From NCBI GenBank assembly GCA_036924285.1, contig JAYKYS010000008.1, positions 10,858,501 through 10,922,500 of the forward strand: a DNA stretch of 64,000 nucleotides, given 5' to 3'. The stretch is from Asterella californica. Its lineage: Eukaryota; Streptophyta; Marchantiopsida; Marchantiales; Aytoniaceae. Under the pieces are notes generated by a model. It was not told the origin of the DNA and made no database searches. It worked only from the letters and a program-made list of their open reading frames with translations. Made by a program: the position numbers and the translations under genes. Positions 25,016-37,119 of this stretch are shown in pieces (position 1 is the stretch's first letter; each line of letters starts with the position of its first letter).

Positions 25016-25345
25016 TCGGAACTGTTGTTGTCAAAAATACATAAATGTTAAATGAATATTTTATACTAAGCTGAAAAGAAAAATCAAAATATTTATAAAT
25101 ATTGAATGTTAGATGCACCCGGATGTGCGAGAAGATCTTCACATAACCCATAAGGCAAAGAAAGATGAACCCACTCCTGAGAATATAAGTACGAGAGCTT
25201 AGAAATAAAGAATCAAGAAATATAAAAATAATTAATTTATTACTTCACCTTTCCTAGCGGAATAGATAGATAATAAATTAAACCAGGTGCATATTTCCCC
25301 TCTTCCGAACTTGGAAAAGGGTGAATAATATTACCTTCCTTGGCG
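25016..25345 (+). repeat. Dispersed ~0.3 kb paired-hairpin repeat, copy 1
   Basis: It shares with 29,270-29,575 a collinear series: ATAAATGTTAAA/ACGA, TTTTATA, AAATATTTATAA(A/G)TATT, a GCGAGA(A/T) block, CATAA, GAAATAT, AATTTATTAC, and TAAATTAAACC followed by a GCAT(A/T) element. The right end carries the CACCTTTCC…GGTGAATAA type of stem. No coding content. A partial copy follows at about 25,545-25,645 (CATATTCACCTCTTCC). Confidence 0.6.
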
Positions 25346-25645
25346 AACTGTGGGTAAGAATACTTTATGGGTAGCTCCTTGTTTATCTTTTGGGTCGTTG
25401 TGCAAAATTTGTGTACATATTACATCAGACAGGTTGAAGGATCAAATAACTCACTCCGAAATGGACTCAAATCAGTAAAAGATACGAATTTCACCCTCAC
25501 TTTCTGCTTGTCTTTTTTCTTCTCCATTCCCAAAGATATAAAAAGAGTCTTCTTTGCATATTCACCTCTTCCACCTTCATACGGAAGAGAATTATATGCA
25601 ATATAACCGTTCCGGGAGATGTTAGATGATAAATTAAACATGTAA

Positions 25646-26540
25646 TAAAGATTTTTTGCCCTATCCTAATCCTACACACCATAAAGTTGGCCCGTAATCT
25701 ACAGTAGCCCGTTTGTGACTACTGTAGATTGGGCTGTTTGGAGTCTGGAAATTCCCTATCATGCATGCTCGTAACTAGACAGAACATGAACATGTGAGTT
25801 AAAGCATGAACTCACTTATTGAATGCATGGTATGCATCTAGCTGACGAAACAGATTCAGTGCGTTCAGGTATACCTACTCTGTATATCTTAGATCCAAAG
25901 ACGGAAGTAGCTCATGAACATTTGGTAGAGAAAGACTGTGCTGTTCAACAGATATATATTCCACCTTGTTGGGAGCCAATTCTCAGCCAAGCGACAAAGA
26001 AGCTGATGGCATAAAACTTGGACTTTCCTTTGTCGCGCGCGAGTATCTGTTGGAAATAATACCACTTCAGAGAGGAAAACTTACCGCAAGGATCGAAGCA
26101 TACTGGAATCTCAGAAAGTTGGAGTTATCGCTGACCTTCTGGTCGTGACTGAGCTGATCTCAGCAGAGTCATGATCAGTAGTTCGTAGTTCGTAGTAGAT
26201 AGTAGACAATAGAGTCCATGGAACAGATTTACCAAACTCCTTACAGTACCTACCAGCTGCGTGGATACTTTTTTTAGATAGTCATGAAGAGAGTATTACG
26301 ATCTGAGTATCATCAACCCTAGAGCAACATTTCCTTGTTCGTCAACTCGTCAATGGTAGGGCTTTGGCCCTCCAGTCTTGAAGCTTGATATAACTGGCAG
26401 AGTATGCAGCCTTATGTCAAGTTATGCGGCAAGATCAGCGCGACGCAGCAGCCAATGAGCTTTCATTTGGGGACTGTCAGCTGCAGTGGCAGTTTTACTG
26501 TGTAGAAGAGATCTGCGGACGAATCCACGCGAAGTGAAGA
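25646..26540. other. Intergenic region upstream of the S1-family gene
   Basis: Short plus-strand frames at 25,823-26,014 and 25,966-26,148 look somewhat protein-like (RSGIPTLYILDPKTEVAHEH; REYLLEIIPLQRGKLTARI) but overlap in different frames and match no family I know. A CCAAT word lies at 26,452-26,456, about 110 bp before the ATG of the next gene. There is no convincing TATA box. Confidence 0.4.
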
Positions 26541-26567
26541 GTGTCGGTGTTGGCACCGGACGAGGCT

Positions 26568-26993
26568 ATGGCGGCTGTGAGATCGTTGATCCCGCTTGTG
26601 GTTTTACTGGCGACGTTTTTCTGTGGTGTTCTAGTGGAATCTGTTAGTGTGAACTTGATCAACGACCTCGGTGAGCCTCTAACTTACGTGTGCGAAGTCG
26701 GAAGTAATGATGATGATGCCAGTGCAGGGGACCTGGCTGGAACGCTCGACGAATCGCAGAAGATAACCATATACGTGGGCGTTGAGGGCAGTCGATCTTG
26801 CAATTTCTGGTTCGAGAGCTGGAACTCGGGCGACTTGTACCAGCTTGAGTTCCACGTTTGCCACTATCATGCAGATGAGCCTGACGATATCTACGAATGG
26901 ACCTTCAGGAAGACAGGAGTTTATCTCTCTGACTCCGACTTCAAGCACCAGTGGCGAATCGATCGAAACTCTGACGCTTGGAGCACTGATTGA
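26568..26993 (+). CDS. Plant self-incompatibility S1 family protein (S-protein homologue), secreted
   Basis: A 141-residue single-exon frame. The ATG at 26,568 gives an N-terminal signal peptide (residues 1-24, hydrophobic core LIPLVVLLATFF), followed by the S1-family fold. An opening strand VSVNLINDL (26-34) is followed by C42 and an acidic turn GSNDDD (45-50), a Cys/aromatic block RSCNFWFESW (76-85), FHVCHY (95-100), and the closing WTFRKTGVYL (111-120). S1-family proteins are small, disulphide-bonded extracellular proteins. The founder is the poppy pistil S determinant, and most relatives in land plants have unknown signalling or defence roles. The mature chain has only three Cys (42, 78, 98), where the usual pattern is four in two bridges. 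An upstream in-frame GTG at 26,541 is not a plausible start. It stands alone in repeat-rich DNA. Possible polyadenylation signals (TGTAA) lie at 27,163 and 27,209. Confidence 0.88.
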   Translation: MAAVRSLIPLVVLLATFFCGVLVESVSVNLINDLGEPLTYVCEVGSNDDDASAGDLAGTLDESQKITIYVGVEGSRSCNFWFESWNSGDLYQLEFHVCHYHADEPDDIYEWTFRKTGVYLSDSDFKHQWRIDRNSDAWSTD

Positions 26994-29269
26994 CATGTCT
27001 CTAATTTCCCAGCTGACACTTTAGATACAGAAATCTTGCAAATACTCCTAAGCATGCATCCCATTCGGAGCTGAGATACAGAATGGAAGTCATGTCCTCT
27101 CACGATTAATGTAGTTCATAGTTGTATATACTCAGCCGCTTTATATGGCTTCTTCTCTGATCTGTAAACCTGTTAGTGCTTTCAAGCCCCATTCTGTGTC
27201 ACTGTGACTGTAATCTTCTAGAATTCCAGCAAATCTTTTAGTTCATTCGAAGGAGTAAGCGGCGCTAGCTGCTACCCACGAATGGATTGTGAACGATCCC
27301 GAAGAAGGCGTTGGATCGAAAACAAGCTCGTCACTACTGCATTCTACAGCATGAGTGGCTTTCGGGAGCCGTGGTTTCAGCGCACCATCTACATACTTCC
27401 TCAGCGAATCTTGGAGGGTACAAATCGTTTCACCTAGCGGTTCTGGACTTCGATCCGGAATATATTCTTCTATTCTTTGCCTTATGACTAGAACAGAATA
27501 CTCTAGCTCCAGTAATTTTTAAAGACGAATCCTGTTCGGATAGGCGCCTCCTCCCAGAATACAGGGCGCGTTTCTTGCAGACCCTGGCTTCGGATCGTTA
27601 TTCACCGAACGCCAGAGGTCCGGCACTCCCCATTCCCCATTGGAATTCGATGGATACTGATCATGATTGTCAGAAGAAGCCGGTTAGTTAGGACCATGTT
27701 CCATCACAGTACTGTGTACAAGTTTCTAAGTTTCTAATTTTTAATTTTTTAAATACTCTTTTTAAAAGAGTATTGTGTAATAGGGTGTATAATTCAACCC
27801 CATAGTCTTCATAGGCGACCCGAGTATTGCAAGCGGTGGTGTAATCCGCGTAAGAGATAAAAGGTTCATAGCCAAAATATTTATTAAAATAAAATAAACA
27901 AATAGGGTGTATAACTGAGATCTCGAGGACTAATAAAGAGACACAGCGTTAATGTTTTCCCTACTGCTAATGATCCGGACTGTAAATTTCGGTGTGCTTA
28001 GTGGAAGTTCGGGATACATAATCTTATAGATTTCAGGTAAAGCAAAGGACTTCAGTTTTGTGAGCCACCAATACAGATTTGTGTATATTTTGAGGGAAAT
28101 AGATAATTGCCTTATTTAAGACAAGAACTAGGATTGAAGTTACAGTCACCATGTCCCTAGAACTATGTGTAGTACGATATAAGACATTTTTTTTCTCAAT
28201 TTTTCAATTTTTCAGAAAGGAGACAGCACGCCACAATAACTTTATTAATCTGGGAAGAATAAAGACTTTTATTTTTAACTTTTTAATATTTTCTTTCTCA
28301 CTCTACCTGAGAGCTACAGTATTTGTGAGATGTTATATGGATTAGGATGTTTATCAAAAGAAGATTGGCATCCGATTCAAATGTCTATCAAAGGAAGATG
28401 CACTTGTCCTCGGATGGAAGAAAGGGACTATGCAAGGTGGTTTCATTTATTACATAATTCTTCCAGAAAAAAAGTTAGGTGATAATTAAACTTGTAATAA
28501 AACCTTTTCTCTTACTAAAAAAATCACCTGTCTTATCTCTCCTAGAGCGAAGATTTGACATGTTTTACTTATAGGTTTTCCTATCATTCCCGTCTGATAT
28601 GTACTTAATATTTAAATTTTCTTTTTTTTGCATAAGATTAGTTTACAATTTGAACTTAAATCTCGAGTATTAATATAAAAGCATGAAAGAGAATATTTTT
28701 TCTCCCAATGTATTTAGAGTCTGAAGAAAATATCTCTTTTTGTTCCAAGTAACCTTGATATCTTCATCTTAATATTTCTTTTTCAATACTCAGTAGTTTA
28801 TCTCGAGATGAATCATAGCATGTAAAGCTGGTGAATAATTTTAAGCTGATTTTTTATTTTATAAATTCCAAATTAGGATGAAGAAGTAGTTAAAAAACTT
28901 TTTCTGTATAACCGTTAAATTTCTCAGTTCTCTAAAAGTAAACCGGCAAAATAAAGTCTTCAGTCACTCGGAGCGCTTATAGTCAAATCGAGCTTTAATA
29001 ATTAGAAATATTTTGAAAAGAATATATAGATAATAATTTATTTAAATGAGAAAGAAACCCCAATTGTTAACAAGTCCTTTGGCAACCTTTTCATTATCAA
29101 TCGCATCCCAAGATTACTGCAACAGTTCTCTTCTTTCCTTGTGGTGAGAACTCTAGGTTACATGCATATCATCAACAGAAGAATTATAGTACATGCATTT
29201 CATTTTACTTCAAGTCTTGTTTATGTATCAAATCAGTCTTGAAAGACGAGACGAAAGATACAGCGCATA
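26994..29269. other. Gene-free region with one perfect hairpin
   Basis: The first ~250 bp is the likely 3' UTR of the S1-family gene. A perfect hairpin lies at 27,752-27,774 (arms AATACTCTTTT and AAAAGAGTATT, 1 bp loop). A weak partial copy of the paired-hairpin repeat lies at about 28,440-28,510 (GTTAGGTGATAATTAAACTTG). The short reading frames have no motif. Confidence 0.5.
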
Positions 29270-29575
29270 CGATAATATTGTATATGGAAAATATATAAAT
29301 GTTAAACGAAAATTTTATATCAAGTTGATAAAAAAATCTAAATATTTTATAAGTATTAACTGTTAGCTAAATCTGGAAACGCGAGATTACATTTTCAGAT
29401 TTGGATAACATAAAAGAACGCGGGTAGAGCCACTCTCCAAAGTATATATGCGTGTTGCTGATCGAACCCTAGAAATATTTAATGAAAAATATAATTTATT
29501 ACCTAACCCTTCTCAATGGAAAAAGTTAGGTATTAAACCTTGCATAAATATTCACGCAAGTCAAGTTAGAATTCA
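29270..29575 (+). repeat. Dispersed paired-hairpin repeat, copy 2
   Basis: It is collinear with 25,016-25,345. It carries a clear stem formed by ACCTAAC (29,501-29,507) and GTTAGGT (29,525-29,531), extended by AT-rich arms with one mismatch, followed by ATTAAACCTTGCATAAATA and TTCAC. No coding content. Confidence 0.65.
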
Positions 29576-32500
29576 CCAAGGGTATAGAAAGGGTAGATTA
29601 TTTCCATGAATGGACCAAAGTAACCTATTTCACGAGAAAATACCAACTCCAGAGTCGAATAAGATGGGTTAACCATTCTCGTCCGTAGCTGACTTTGGAC
29701 GGCTGACAGAACTTACATGTTGTTAGACACCAACACGTGCCAAAGTGAAAATTCAAACAAGAACCGTGAGACTTTGGGACTACATTCGTGAATCATAGCA
29801 TTTCACGATCTCATGTGTGAAGTTTGATTTTCTTTCATTCACCAACTGACAGTTTTGACAAATACAACAACTATAGATGTCACTGAAAGAACACCTTCAA
29901 GTCGTAACTACTATAATTGATGGATGGATGATCGCTCTATAAAGATGACGGAAAGAATATTTGTCTGGAGAATTAAAACACATTGCTAAGAGAGGCTTCT
30001 GGTATAACATCTACCCCACATCCTTGTGTACTGTCGTGCGTTCTCTGTCATCGGAAAAGATGCAAATGTTCTGTAGAAATTTCACACTAATCTGTTTTAG
30101 AAACTTGTACATTTTACAATAAAATTTTTCTTTTTTTCTAATAAATTTATTTCACTTATGAGATGGGTACAAGATATGACAACATGATTGATGGATGATA
30201 TATATCAACGTTTCGAGAACACATAAAAATTCGAAGACACGGACAAGTCTAGACATCCAATCTTTGTTTGGACAACATAAATTATACTACTCTGAAGCCA
30301 GAGAACCACAAATATCGCAAAAAAAAAATAAACAACCCAGCCAACAAATGTGCAGACGATTGAGTATTTTCGCGAAGAGAAATCAATATTTGAACTACTC
30401 GACCAAACAGAATTAAACAGTGTACCGATCTTCAATCACGGGATCCGGACTCTAGATGCACCCTTTTTCTCCTACTTGCAGGAGTAAGTCCACTTAGCAT
30501 ATTATGAATACTGGGAAGGTTTCGAAGTCCAGAGTGGTTCGCCGGAGGGTGCCGAAACCAGGAAGAATAGGACGTCAAATTACACGGTTAGCTATGCAAG
30601 TGCGTACTAGCGAAAAGTGAATTGCCCATCCTGGTTACCTTCAGCTATTCTTGCCAAGAGAAGAGACAGAGTCAAGCGACATTCAGCTCGATGGAGTACA
30701 ACTGGAGCTTCAAAGAACTCCACGAGTTTTGATTCATTTACGGAAAGACACGCCAGACTTCAGAACCTGCCGAGTAAATTGTGGAACCGAACTTTTACCA
30801 AAGGAAATTAGCAACCGCCAAAGACCATTCGTTGACTTAAAACTATTCTTTTCATGGTTATAGGATGATAGTTATATATATCCATGGACAAAATGTCTGC
30901 GGATTATCTTTGACTTTGATAGGTATCGACAAATAGTGCCACTACCACGTTCAACTTGTAACTGAAAAGGATGGAACTCCTCTACTTCTCCCGTAATCCC
31001 CGATTATGTCCAAATGTTGACGCAGTTTGTATTTGCTTTGATCTTATCATCTATGGTCAACACAAGACCCCTGAAAAGTGTCTTTGTAAAGGTATGCGAA
31101 AATCCTTCAGTTTTTCTCTTCCTCAGTCCCCCAAATCGACCGTCGATCTTCCTCAGCCCTCGAAGTTAGAAATGTTTTTCTCCGTCCCTTTACCTGCAGT
31201 CCTCTGTTTTTTGTCTTGGTTATATAGATCGTTACACATCACAGTTTGCTAAACGAATGTGCGCGAGTGCGGATCATGCCGGTTGGAGACTAAGAAAGAA
31301 AAATATCTCCTTCCGTCTCATGTTTTTTGTGTCCTTAGATATTCACAGTTGAGATATTTATCACACTCATCAGCGAGAAGACAGCTGGTGTGACATATTT
31401 AACTTCGGGGACTAAAGAATATCGACAGTCGATTTCGAGGACTGAAAAAAAAGAAAACTATAATATTTTCCCCACTGCCTTGTACAGTGAATTTTGTTTT
31501 CTTTTATCAGAAAATATATAAATATAATAAAAATATCTTATAATAAGTTATTATAAAATATTAAATTAATTCATAAGTGATATATGTTAACCCATCTCGG
31601 AGCAGCCAACTCATCTGGATATAAATCATAAGTGGAGTCCGGACCGATGCGTTGCTAGGAGGATAACTTCGAGGTCTAAATTCTCAAAGCGTGCCGTTTG
31701 ATGAGGATATTAATATATGTTCTGTCGGAAGGATTAGAACATATATTACACCTCATGTTACAAACAAAAAATATAAATTTTTTTGAATTACTGAAATTTT
31801 AATTTTTCTTCTTTCAGTTTTAGTAAAATTATTTGCATACTTTTTCTCAAAATAAAAGTAAAATTATTGAAATAACTATAGTCGAGATTGAAATTTCATC
31901 ATCAAAATTCCGATCTTAATTTCAACTTGGAATTCCACCCGAACTTTGGCACTTAACAGTTCAATCTCGATCTTACTGATTATATGTTGATCTTTTTCCA
32001 AAAGACAAGAGAAATTGGATCCTCTTGCAATATAGAGCAATATAACCAAATTTCGATACAATCTGATATAAATTCATCAACTTTTATTAGTGGAGAATAA
32101 TGGCATGTAAACGTCATGTCTGATAGTAGAGTGTTTCGAGCAAAATGATCATGCTTAATGTCAAAAGAGTTTGACTCTATGATGTGATTCATGAGACTTT
32201 TCCTTTCTTTTCTACCATCATGAAAGACTCCCGTGTTAGCCTATTGCAACACCACCATGTTATTTATGAATTCTATTTCCTCCATACATATTTTTATACG
32301 TTAAATGCACACAAGAATCTAATGATACATATTCTCTTGCATTAAGCGCTTGACCGTATTCCGTTTAGTTCTGTTTCGAGATGGTTTGCTTTTATCCAAT
32401 TTTATTCTCATGTATTTAACATACGATCTTATACCAAAGCTTTTGACTGTTATGACAACAGCGTTCGGCTGCAAAAAGCATTAGGGGGAAAAGAGGCCTA

Positions 32501-33070
32501 AAAAATATGGTTTTGCGGGTCTAATCCACTTTTTACTTTAAGTAATCATAACAAAACAACAAAAATACGAAACTATATGTTTTTTCTTGAGTTTGAGAGA
32601 GGAGAAAAGCAAAAGGATAACCATATAATAGAGACATAACTCCTGATGGAGATTGGTCTCAGTCATGGTTGGAGTAGTTTCTGCATTCATGTAATACACA
32701 GAAATTATTTTGAATAGATTAATCTCCAAGTTTGATTTGTATTATTAGCAATAGAAAAATATAGAATAACTAAAGTGAAAATTAGAATTTTTGTTAAATG
32801 TGAAGTGTTAACCGAAGGATGTGCTGCGGAAATCAGTACATAACCCATAATGCATGAACACATCAACACATTAGAGGAAATACAAGTCTAGATCCACATA
32901 TTAATTATATGTTAATTTAGTGTGTATTTTATTGATCACCTAACACTTTTCAACAAAAGAGTTTGATAATAAATTAAACTTCGTGAAGAAAATAGAAGAG
33001 GTGAATATACAAGAGTGCCACAAGAGTATAAATATGCACACAAGATCAACTTCGGAGAACTTTTGCTCGC
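29576..33070. other. Gene-free AT-rich region with a long hairpin
   Basis: GC rises between about 30,450 and 31,250, where short plus-strand frames occur (30,651-30,863; 30,971-31,252), but none is recognisable. A long imperfect hairpin lies at 31,701-31,756 (perfect inner arms TAATATATGTTCT and AGAACATATATTA, outer ATGAGG and CCTCAT, loop containing GTCGGAAGG). Its loop word is the reverse complement of the one in the 24.6 kb hairpin. Another partial copy of the paired-hairpin repeat is at about 32,935-33,020. Confidence 0.5.
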
Positions 33071-33074
33071 TTGT

Positions 33075-33370
33075 TATTACTAGAAAAACTAAGATTATTA
33101 TCTGAAAATATTCTATATCAAACTAATAAGAATTAAATTAATCTCGAAAAATTGAACCTCATGGGAAATGTGAGAAGATCCAAACAAAGAGTCATTTGTT
33201 GCAAGAACTACAAGTGCGGTAACCTACATAAAACCGAATTTAATTGAATCAAACGCATTAATCTCTTATTTCCAACTTTCTTCAAGAAGGGTTAGGTAAT
33301 ACATTAGACCTTGCATATCTGCCTCCTCTGTCAAAAGATAGAGGAGGTGAATAAGGAAGGAAGTATTCTA
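33075..33370 (+). repeat. Dispersed paired-hairpin repeat, copy 3
   Basis: It shares with copies 1 and 2 the order: AATATT.TATAT.A, GCGAGA/TGAGAAGATC block, CATAAA, then GGGTTAGGTAATA and CATTAGACCTTGCATA. The second stem is perfect here: CCTCCTCT (33,322-33,329) and AGAGGAGG (33,340-33,347), followed by TGAATAAGG. No coding content. Confidence 0.6.
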
Positions 33371-33609
33371 GAGATAGGAATAGCAGTGTAACTCACATAC
33401 ATATTCACATAGATGCACATTCACCGAGACACTTATAAGTGTATTCTTGATCTGTTAAGTGCACGAAGGATTATGCGAGGTTATCCAATTATGCATATTT
33501 TCATGTTTTCTTAAAAATATTTTTGTGTTTGTACTTAGTAGAAGAGAACTCTTCATTAAACCAATATTTCTTCATTTCTTCTTTGTTCATACTTGGTATC
33601 ACTAGGACT

Positions 33610-34370
33610 TCGATTATGTTTTAGGTCAGCTCAATTCTCTCAAAGCTTTAACCAACTCATCGATAGCAAAATCTTCAACCTTGCTATTGGTAGACTTGGA
33701 TAACGGAGCTAAGGAAACATGGTCTCAAAGTTGGAGCTCTATCTCTACCGCATTTCTGCTTCGTGAGAATGGTAATAACTTCCTCCACCTTTTTCTAGTC
33801 TATGCTCACTCCCCCTTCTTCACTTTCGTCTACTAGCATAGTTTCCAAGAAACGTTGTGGCTTCTTATGTCAAGTATTTTCTTCTCAGATGGAGAAAGTT
33901 GACGAAATCAATTCATGCAGCAGCTTGTTCGATATCATCTCATTCTCCGGGCGCTGCTCTATCCATTCTAACAACGTTCTTTTAGTTACTTTATTCGCAT
34001 CATCATAAAAAAACTCACGCATCAATCTCTGTTCATATTCCTCCCAAGAATCCGTACGAGCATCCTTCAACTTTGTCACTTGACTATGGATCTCATGTAT
34101 CACAGCCAACTCAAAATTGGAAATCATCTCTCCTTCATGTACATGATTTACCTCCATCTCACAAATATACTTCCGAACAACTTCGTGATGTTCTTTTCAT
34201 CGAATCTTCTCAACTTCTTCACCACTGTCTGTAGAGTTCTTGTAGAGCCTTGCTCCTCAACCTGGACTCCTTTTTGTTATCTCAACGACATGGTCAATGC
34301 TTGGAGTAGATCATCTACTCTGGATCCTCTTTCATCTATCTCCATCGCTTCGACATGATTCATACTTTAC
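33610..34370 (-). pseudogene. Ty3-type gag relic related to the gag-only elements
   Basis: The minus-strand frame 34,157-33,885 contains EGEMISNFELAVIHEIHSQV, SWEEYEQRLMREFF and NKVTKRTLLEWIEQ. These align residue for residue with the capsid-like part of the TR-GAG gag at 52,849-54,471 (EKEMIETFELATVPEIREHV, TFSHALMEEYF, RVTKKSFLEWVN). The upstream part (34,360-34,170) continues in another frame (VVKKLRRFDEKNITK). The downstream part extends to about 33,630 (VEDFAIDELVKALREL). Frameshifts make it non-functional. No LTRs were found around it. It represents an older, diverged lineage of the same gag family. Confidence 0.75.
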
Positions 34371-36280
34371 GCTCATCGGCACAACTCACTTCACTATCTC
34401 AAAATATGCTCTTAGTTGAAGCGTCGAATATGTCGTAGCGAGAGCTTTTTTGAGAAAAAAAGTACAATTGTGGTTACAATTCTAATTACGACTCACATGT
34501 GAATTTAACGTAGAACTTGTATTGTATTGAATTTTGTAGTCAGTAAACTTGTTGTATAGTGATGATTTAGTTGACACGTTCACGTATATCAGAGATGTGT
34601 GATCGCATGGTCTGAGACGTGCCAACTCAATGATCCATAGACATTCGCGTGAGTAGCTTTATCATCACCATTGAGTATAATATAAAGAGTCGAGGGTTCA
34701 TGAGTGCAATCTTCCTTGCATGGTGCTCCGTGAGTATTTCTTATTGTCTTATATGAAGAGTGGGAAGCTACGAGAGTTATATTTCTAGATAGAGGATTGA
34801 TATGAGTTTTAAATCTTTCATTTTTGAATCCATTTCATATTAAATTACATCAATCGAGGTCACTTTCGACAATGTTCCGTTGTCTAGTTTGGTGAAGAGT
34901 TAATGGAGAGAGTGATGGACTTGTCTACTTCGATGATCCTACCAATTATCACGTACTGGAATTGAGACTTGATTGTGTATATTTTACTTTGACGGGTGAA
35001 TGTACTTGAACTTTCCAACCAACGATCTTTTCAAGTCTAGGTTGATAACCAATGGTATATCCGAAGAAAAATCAATCATCGTGCATGCATCACAAAGAAC
35101 TTTAGTGAAGAACATTGTAATCAATTGATGATTTTTCTTATTTTTCTTTGTCGTATTTTTCATCGTAGATTGAATCAAAATCATTATCTTGACTTTATAT
35201 TGAATCTTGTGTATTTTTGTATCATTATTATCTCGATCGTTTAGAAAATATGATTATCTTATGTTAAAATTGAATCCAAAATATTTTAATTTAAACATTG
35301 AAGATATGAGAATGTTTAGAGTTACAACTCGATCTATAATGCTATAATGCTAAATAAGAGATAAAGTGATCTCAAATTTTCTACACCTCGAGTCACCATG
35401 AGTTCATAATGATATCCACATGAGTATTGCAAAGTTGATGTAGACGAGTGGCAATGGTATAAATCAGAAAATTGATGTCTGGTCACTTGTTGAGTAACTC
35501 TCTTGCAGAGGTAAGCAAGAGAGCATCGCCATGTGGAAGTTGAGAGATGAGAGCCCAAGATCTTGATGGAATCAAGATCCTTATGTCGGAGAGGTGGAAT
35601 CGAGGCGACCAACGATAAGTATCTCCGTATGACTTTGGGACGCGATATGATGACAAAGAATCATTTCGTGTTCTACTGAATCGAAAGCTCGACTGATGTC
35701 TCTATCCGTCCACTGTTGTGTACCTAAGAAGTTAGAACTGACCGCGGTTTGACAGTCATGGCAAGGAGTTCGTTTGCTTCATGCATATATAAAGGAGCAA
35801 TTCTTGGTTTATGTTGAAGCTGTTCTAAAACCTTGGAGATCGGAGCCGTTCACCGTAGCTAGCTAGTAGCCTTGGGATATATGAAGTGGAGATCTTCTGA
35901 TTTTCATGATAATGCGGTCAGGCTTCGCCGTGAGCATTTGTTGCTCCTGGATCACTTTTTCCAACACAAAGTGCTCTACTGACTTGGCTCTATATCGTCA
36001 CTGTCACTGTAATCACATATGCATGTTGACTAATTAAGCTTCCAAATGATAATTAACGGAACATAAAAGATACTAGGTTTTCTGGATGCGGTTGTCTTTG
36101 GTGGAGTAGTGTCAGCTGTTTTGTGCAGCGTACTCACAGCAGAACTTGGACTTGGACCCATTGCGGTCCACAGGTCGGGTCCAGAATACCTCAAGCTCTA
36201 CAGAATCTACACGAACTCCTTGTCATATAGTACGTGTATTGCAGCTTGGAGTGGTTCACAGGGTCTAATTAAACCACCTC
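34371..36280. other. Intergenic DNA, no gene recognised
   Basis: AT-rich with short frames. Small hairpins occur (GATCTTGAT / ATCAAGATC near 35,560; CTCTTGC / GCAAGAG near 35,500) without other context. Confidence 0.5.
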
Positions 36281-36286
36281 TACTGG

Positions 36287-36410
36287 TATAAAATGCTTGA
36301 CTTCGCACGCGGCGGCCATTTTTCACTGTAGCTTTTTTTTTCTCTCTCATTCAGAGTGCGGGAGGCCAAGGCCCCAGTTGAGCTCTCTGTCTCAACGCGA
36401 GGGGTAAGTG
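36287..36410 (+). promoter_or_regulatory. Possible promoter and first exon (TATA box plus splice donor)
   Basis: TATAAAA at 36,287-36,293 is followed by a GC-richer stretch of about 110 bp and then a consensus-like plant splice donor (GGG then GTAAGTG, GT at 36,404). This would suit a short non-coding first exon of a plus-strand gene. No downstream exon is recognisable before the copia LTR at 37,120, so the gene, if real, may have been disrupted. Confidence 0.25.
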
Positions 36411-37119
36411 ATTATAACAAAGTATGCTGGATAGTAGAACATTTCAAAATTCAAAATATAGAATATTATATTTCTGTGGTTCTCAGTGACCCGGGATTCA
36501 CTTGATAATTTTGAAGCCGTCCGTATTACTCCTGAGCTCATCATGGGCTCATTTTGAAGCCCTTTCTTTTCTGCTCATTTCACTACCAAGATGGCAAGTT
36601 TCATCACGAACTGCAATAGTGACAGCATTGCGCAAATCTCTCAGGGGCCTCCGCCCGTGCCGAACTTACTTAGCAATGGTTAAAAGTGATTAGCGATAGG
36701 GATCCCCACCGCTAATATAGCGGTAGTTGTAGTTTAAGTGAAATTACTGCTCTTGAGATGGACAGGATCTGAATGAGAAGGAACAGAAATTAGGAAACTC
36801 TTGTATATATATCTTTCTTTGAGGTAGAAACTCCCGACTGGAGTTGAGTGGCATGATACGTACATAAAAGCGGAGTGATCCCTTGGAATGTGTTCCCGCT
36901 ACTAACCCCAGCCGCCTACAGGTCCAACTCCCGACACGCAGTGATAACTTGTCGTTTTACAAATTATCCGGCTGTACATCATTTCAACCCGACTTTTCAA
37001 AATTCCAACCGGTTGAGAATACAAAGAATGCCGGTTAGCCCCGTGCGCGGGTCTGGAGGAAAAAGTGAATGGTTTTGCTCGAGTCCAAAAAGATCTTCCT
37101 GAAAATAGTATTTAGATGC
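36411..37119. other. Region left of the copia element, nothing recognised
   Basis: Only short reading frames (for example 36,502-36,693 and 36,875-37,102), none with a motif. Confidence 0.5.

Noticed and set aside
26541..26993. Longer S1-family protein starting at GTG 26,541
   Set aside because: A GTG start is not expected for a plant nuclear gene, and the ATG at 26,568 puts the signal peptide directly at the N-terminus.
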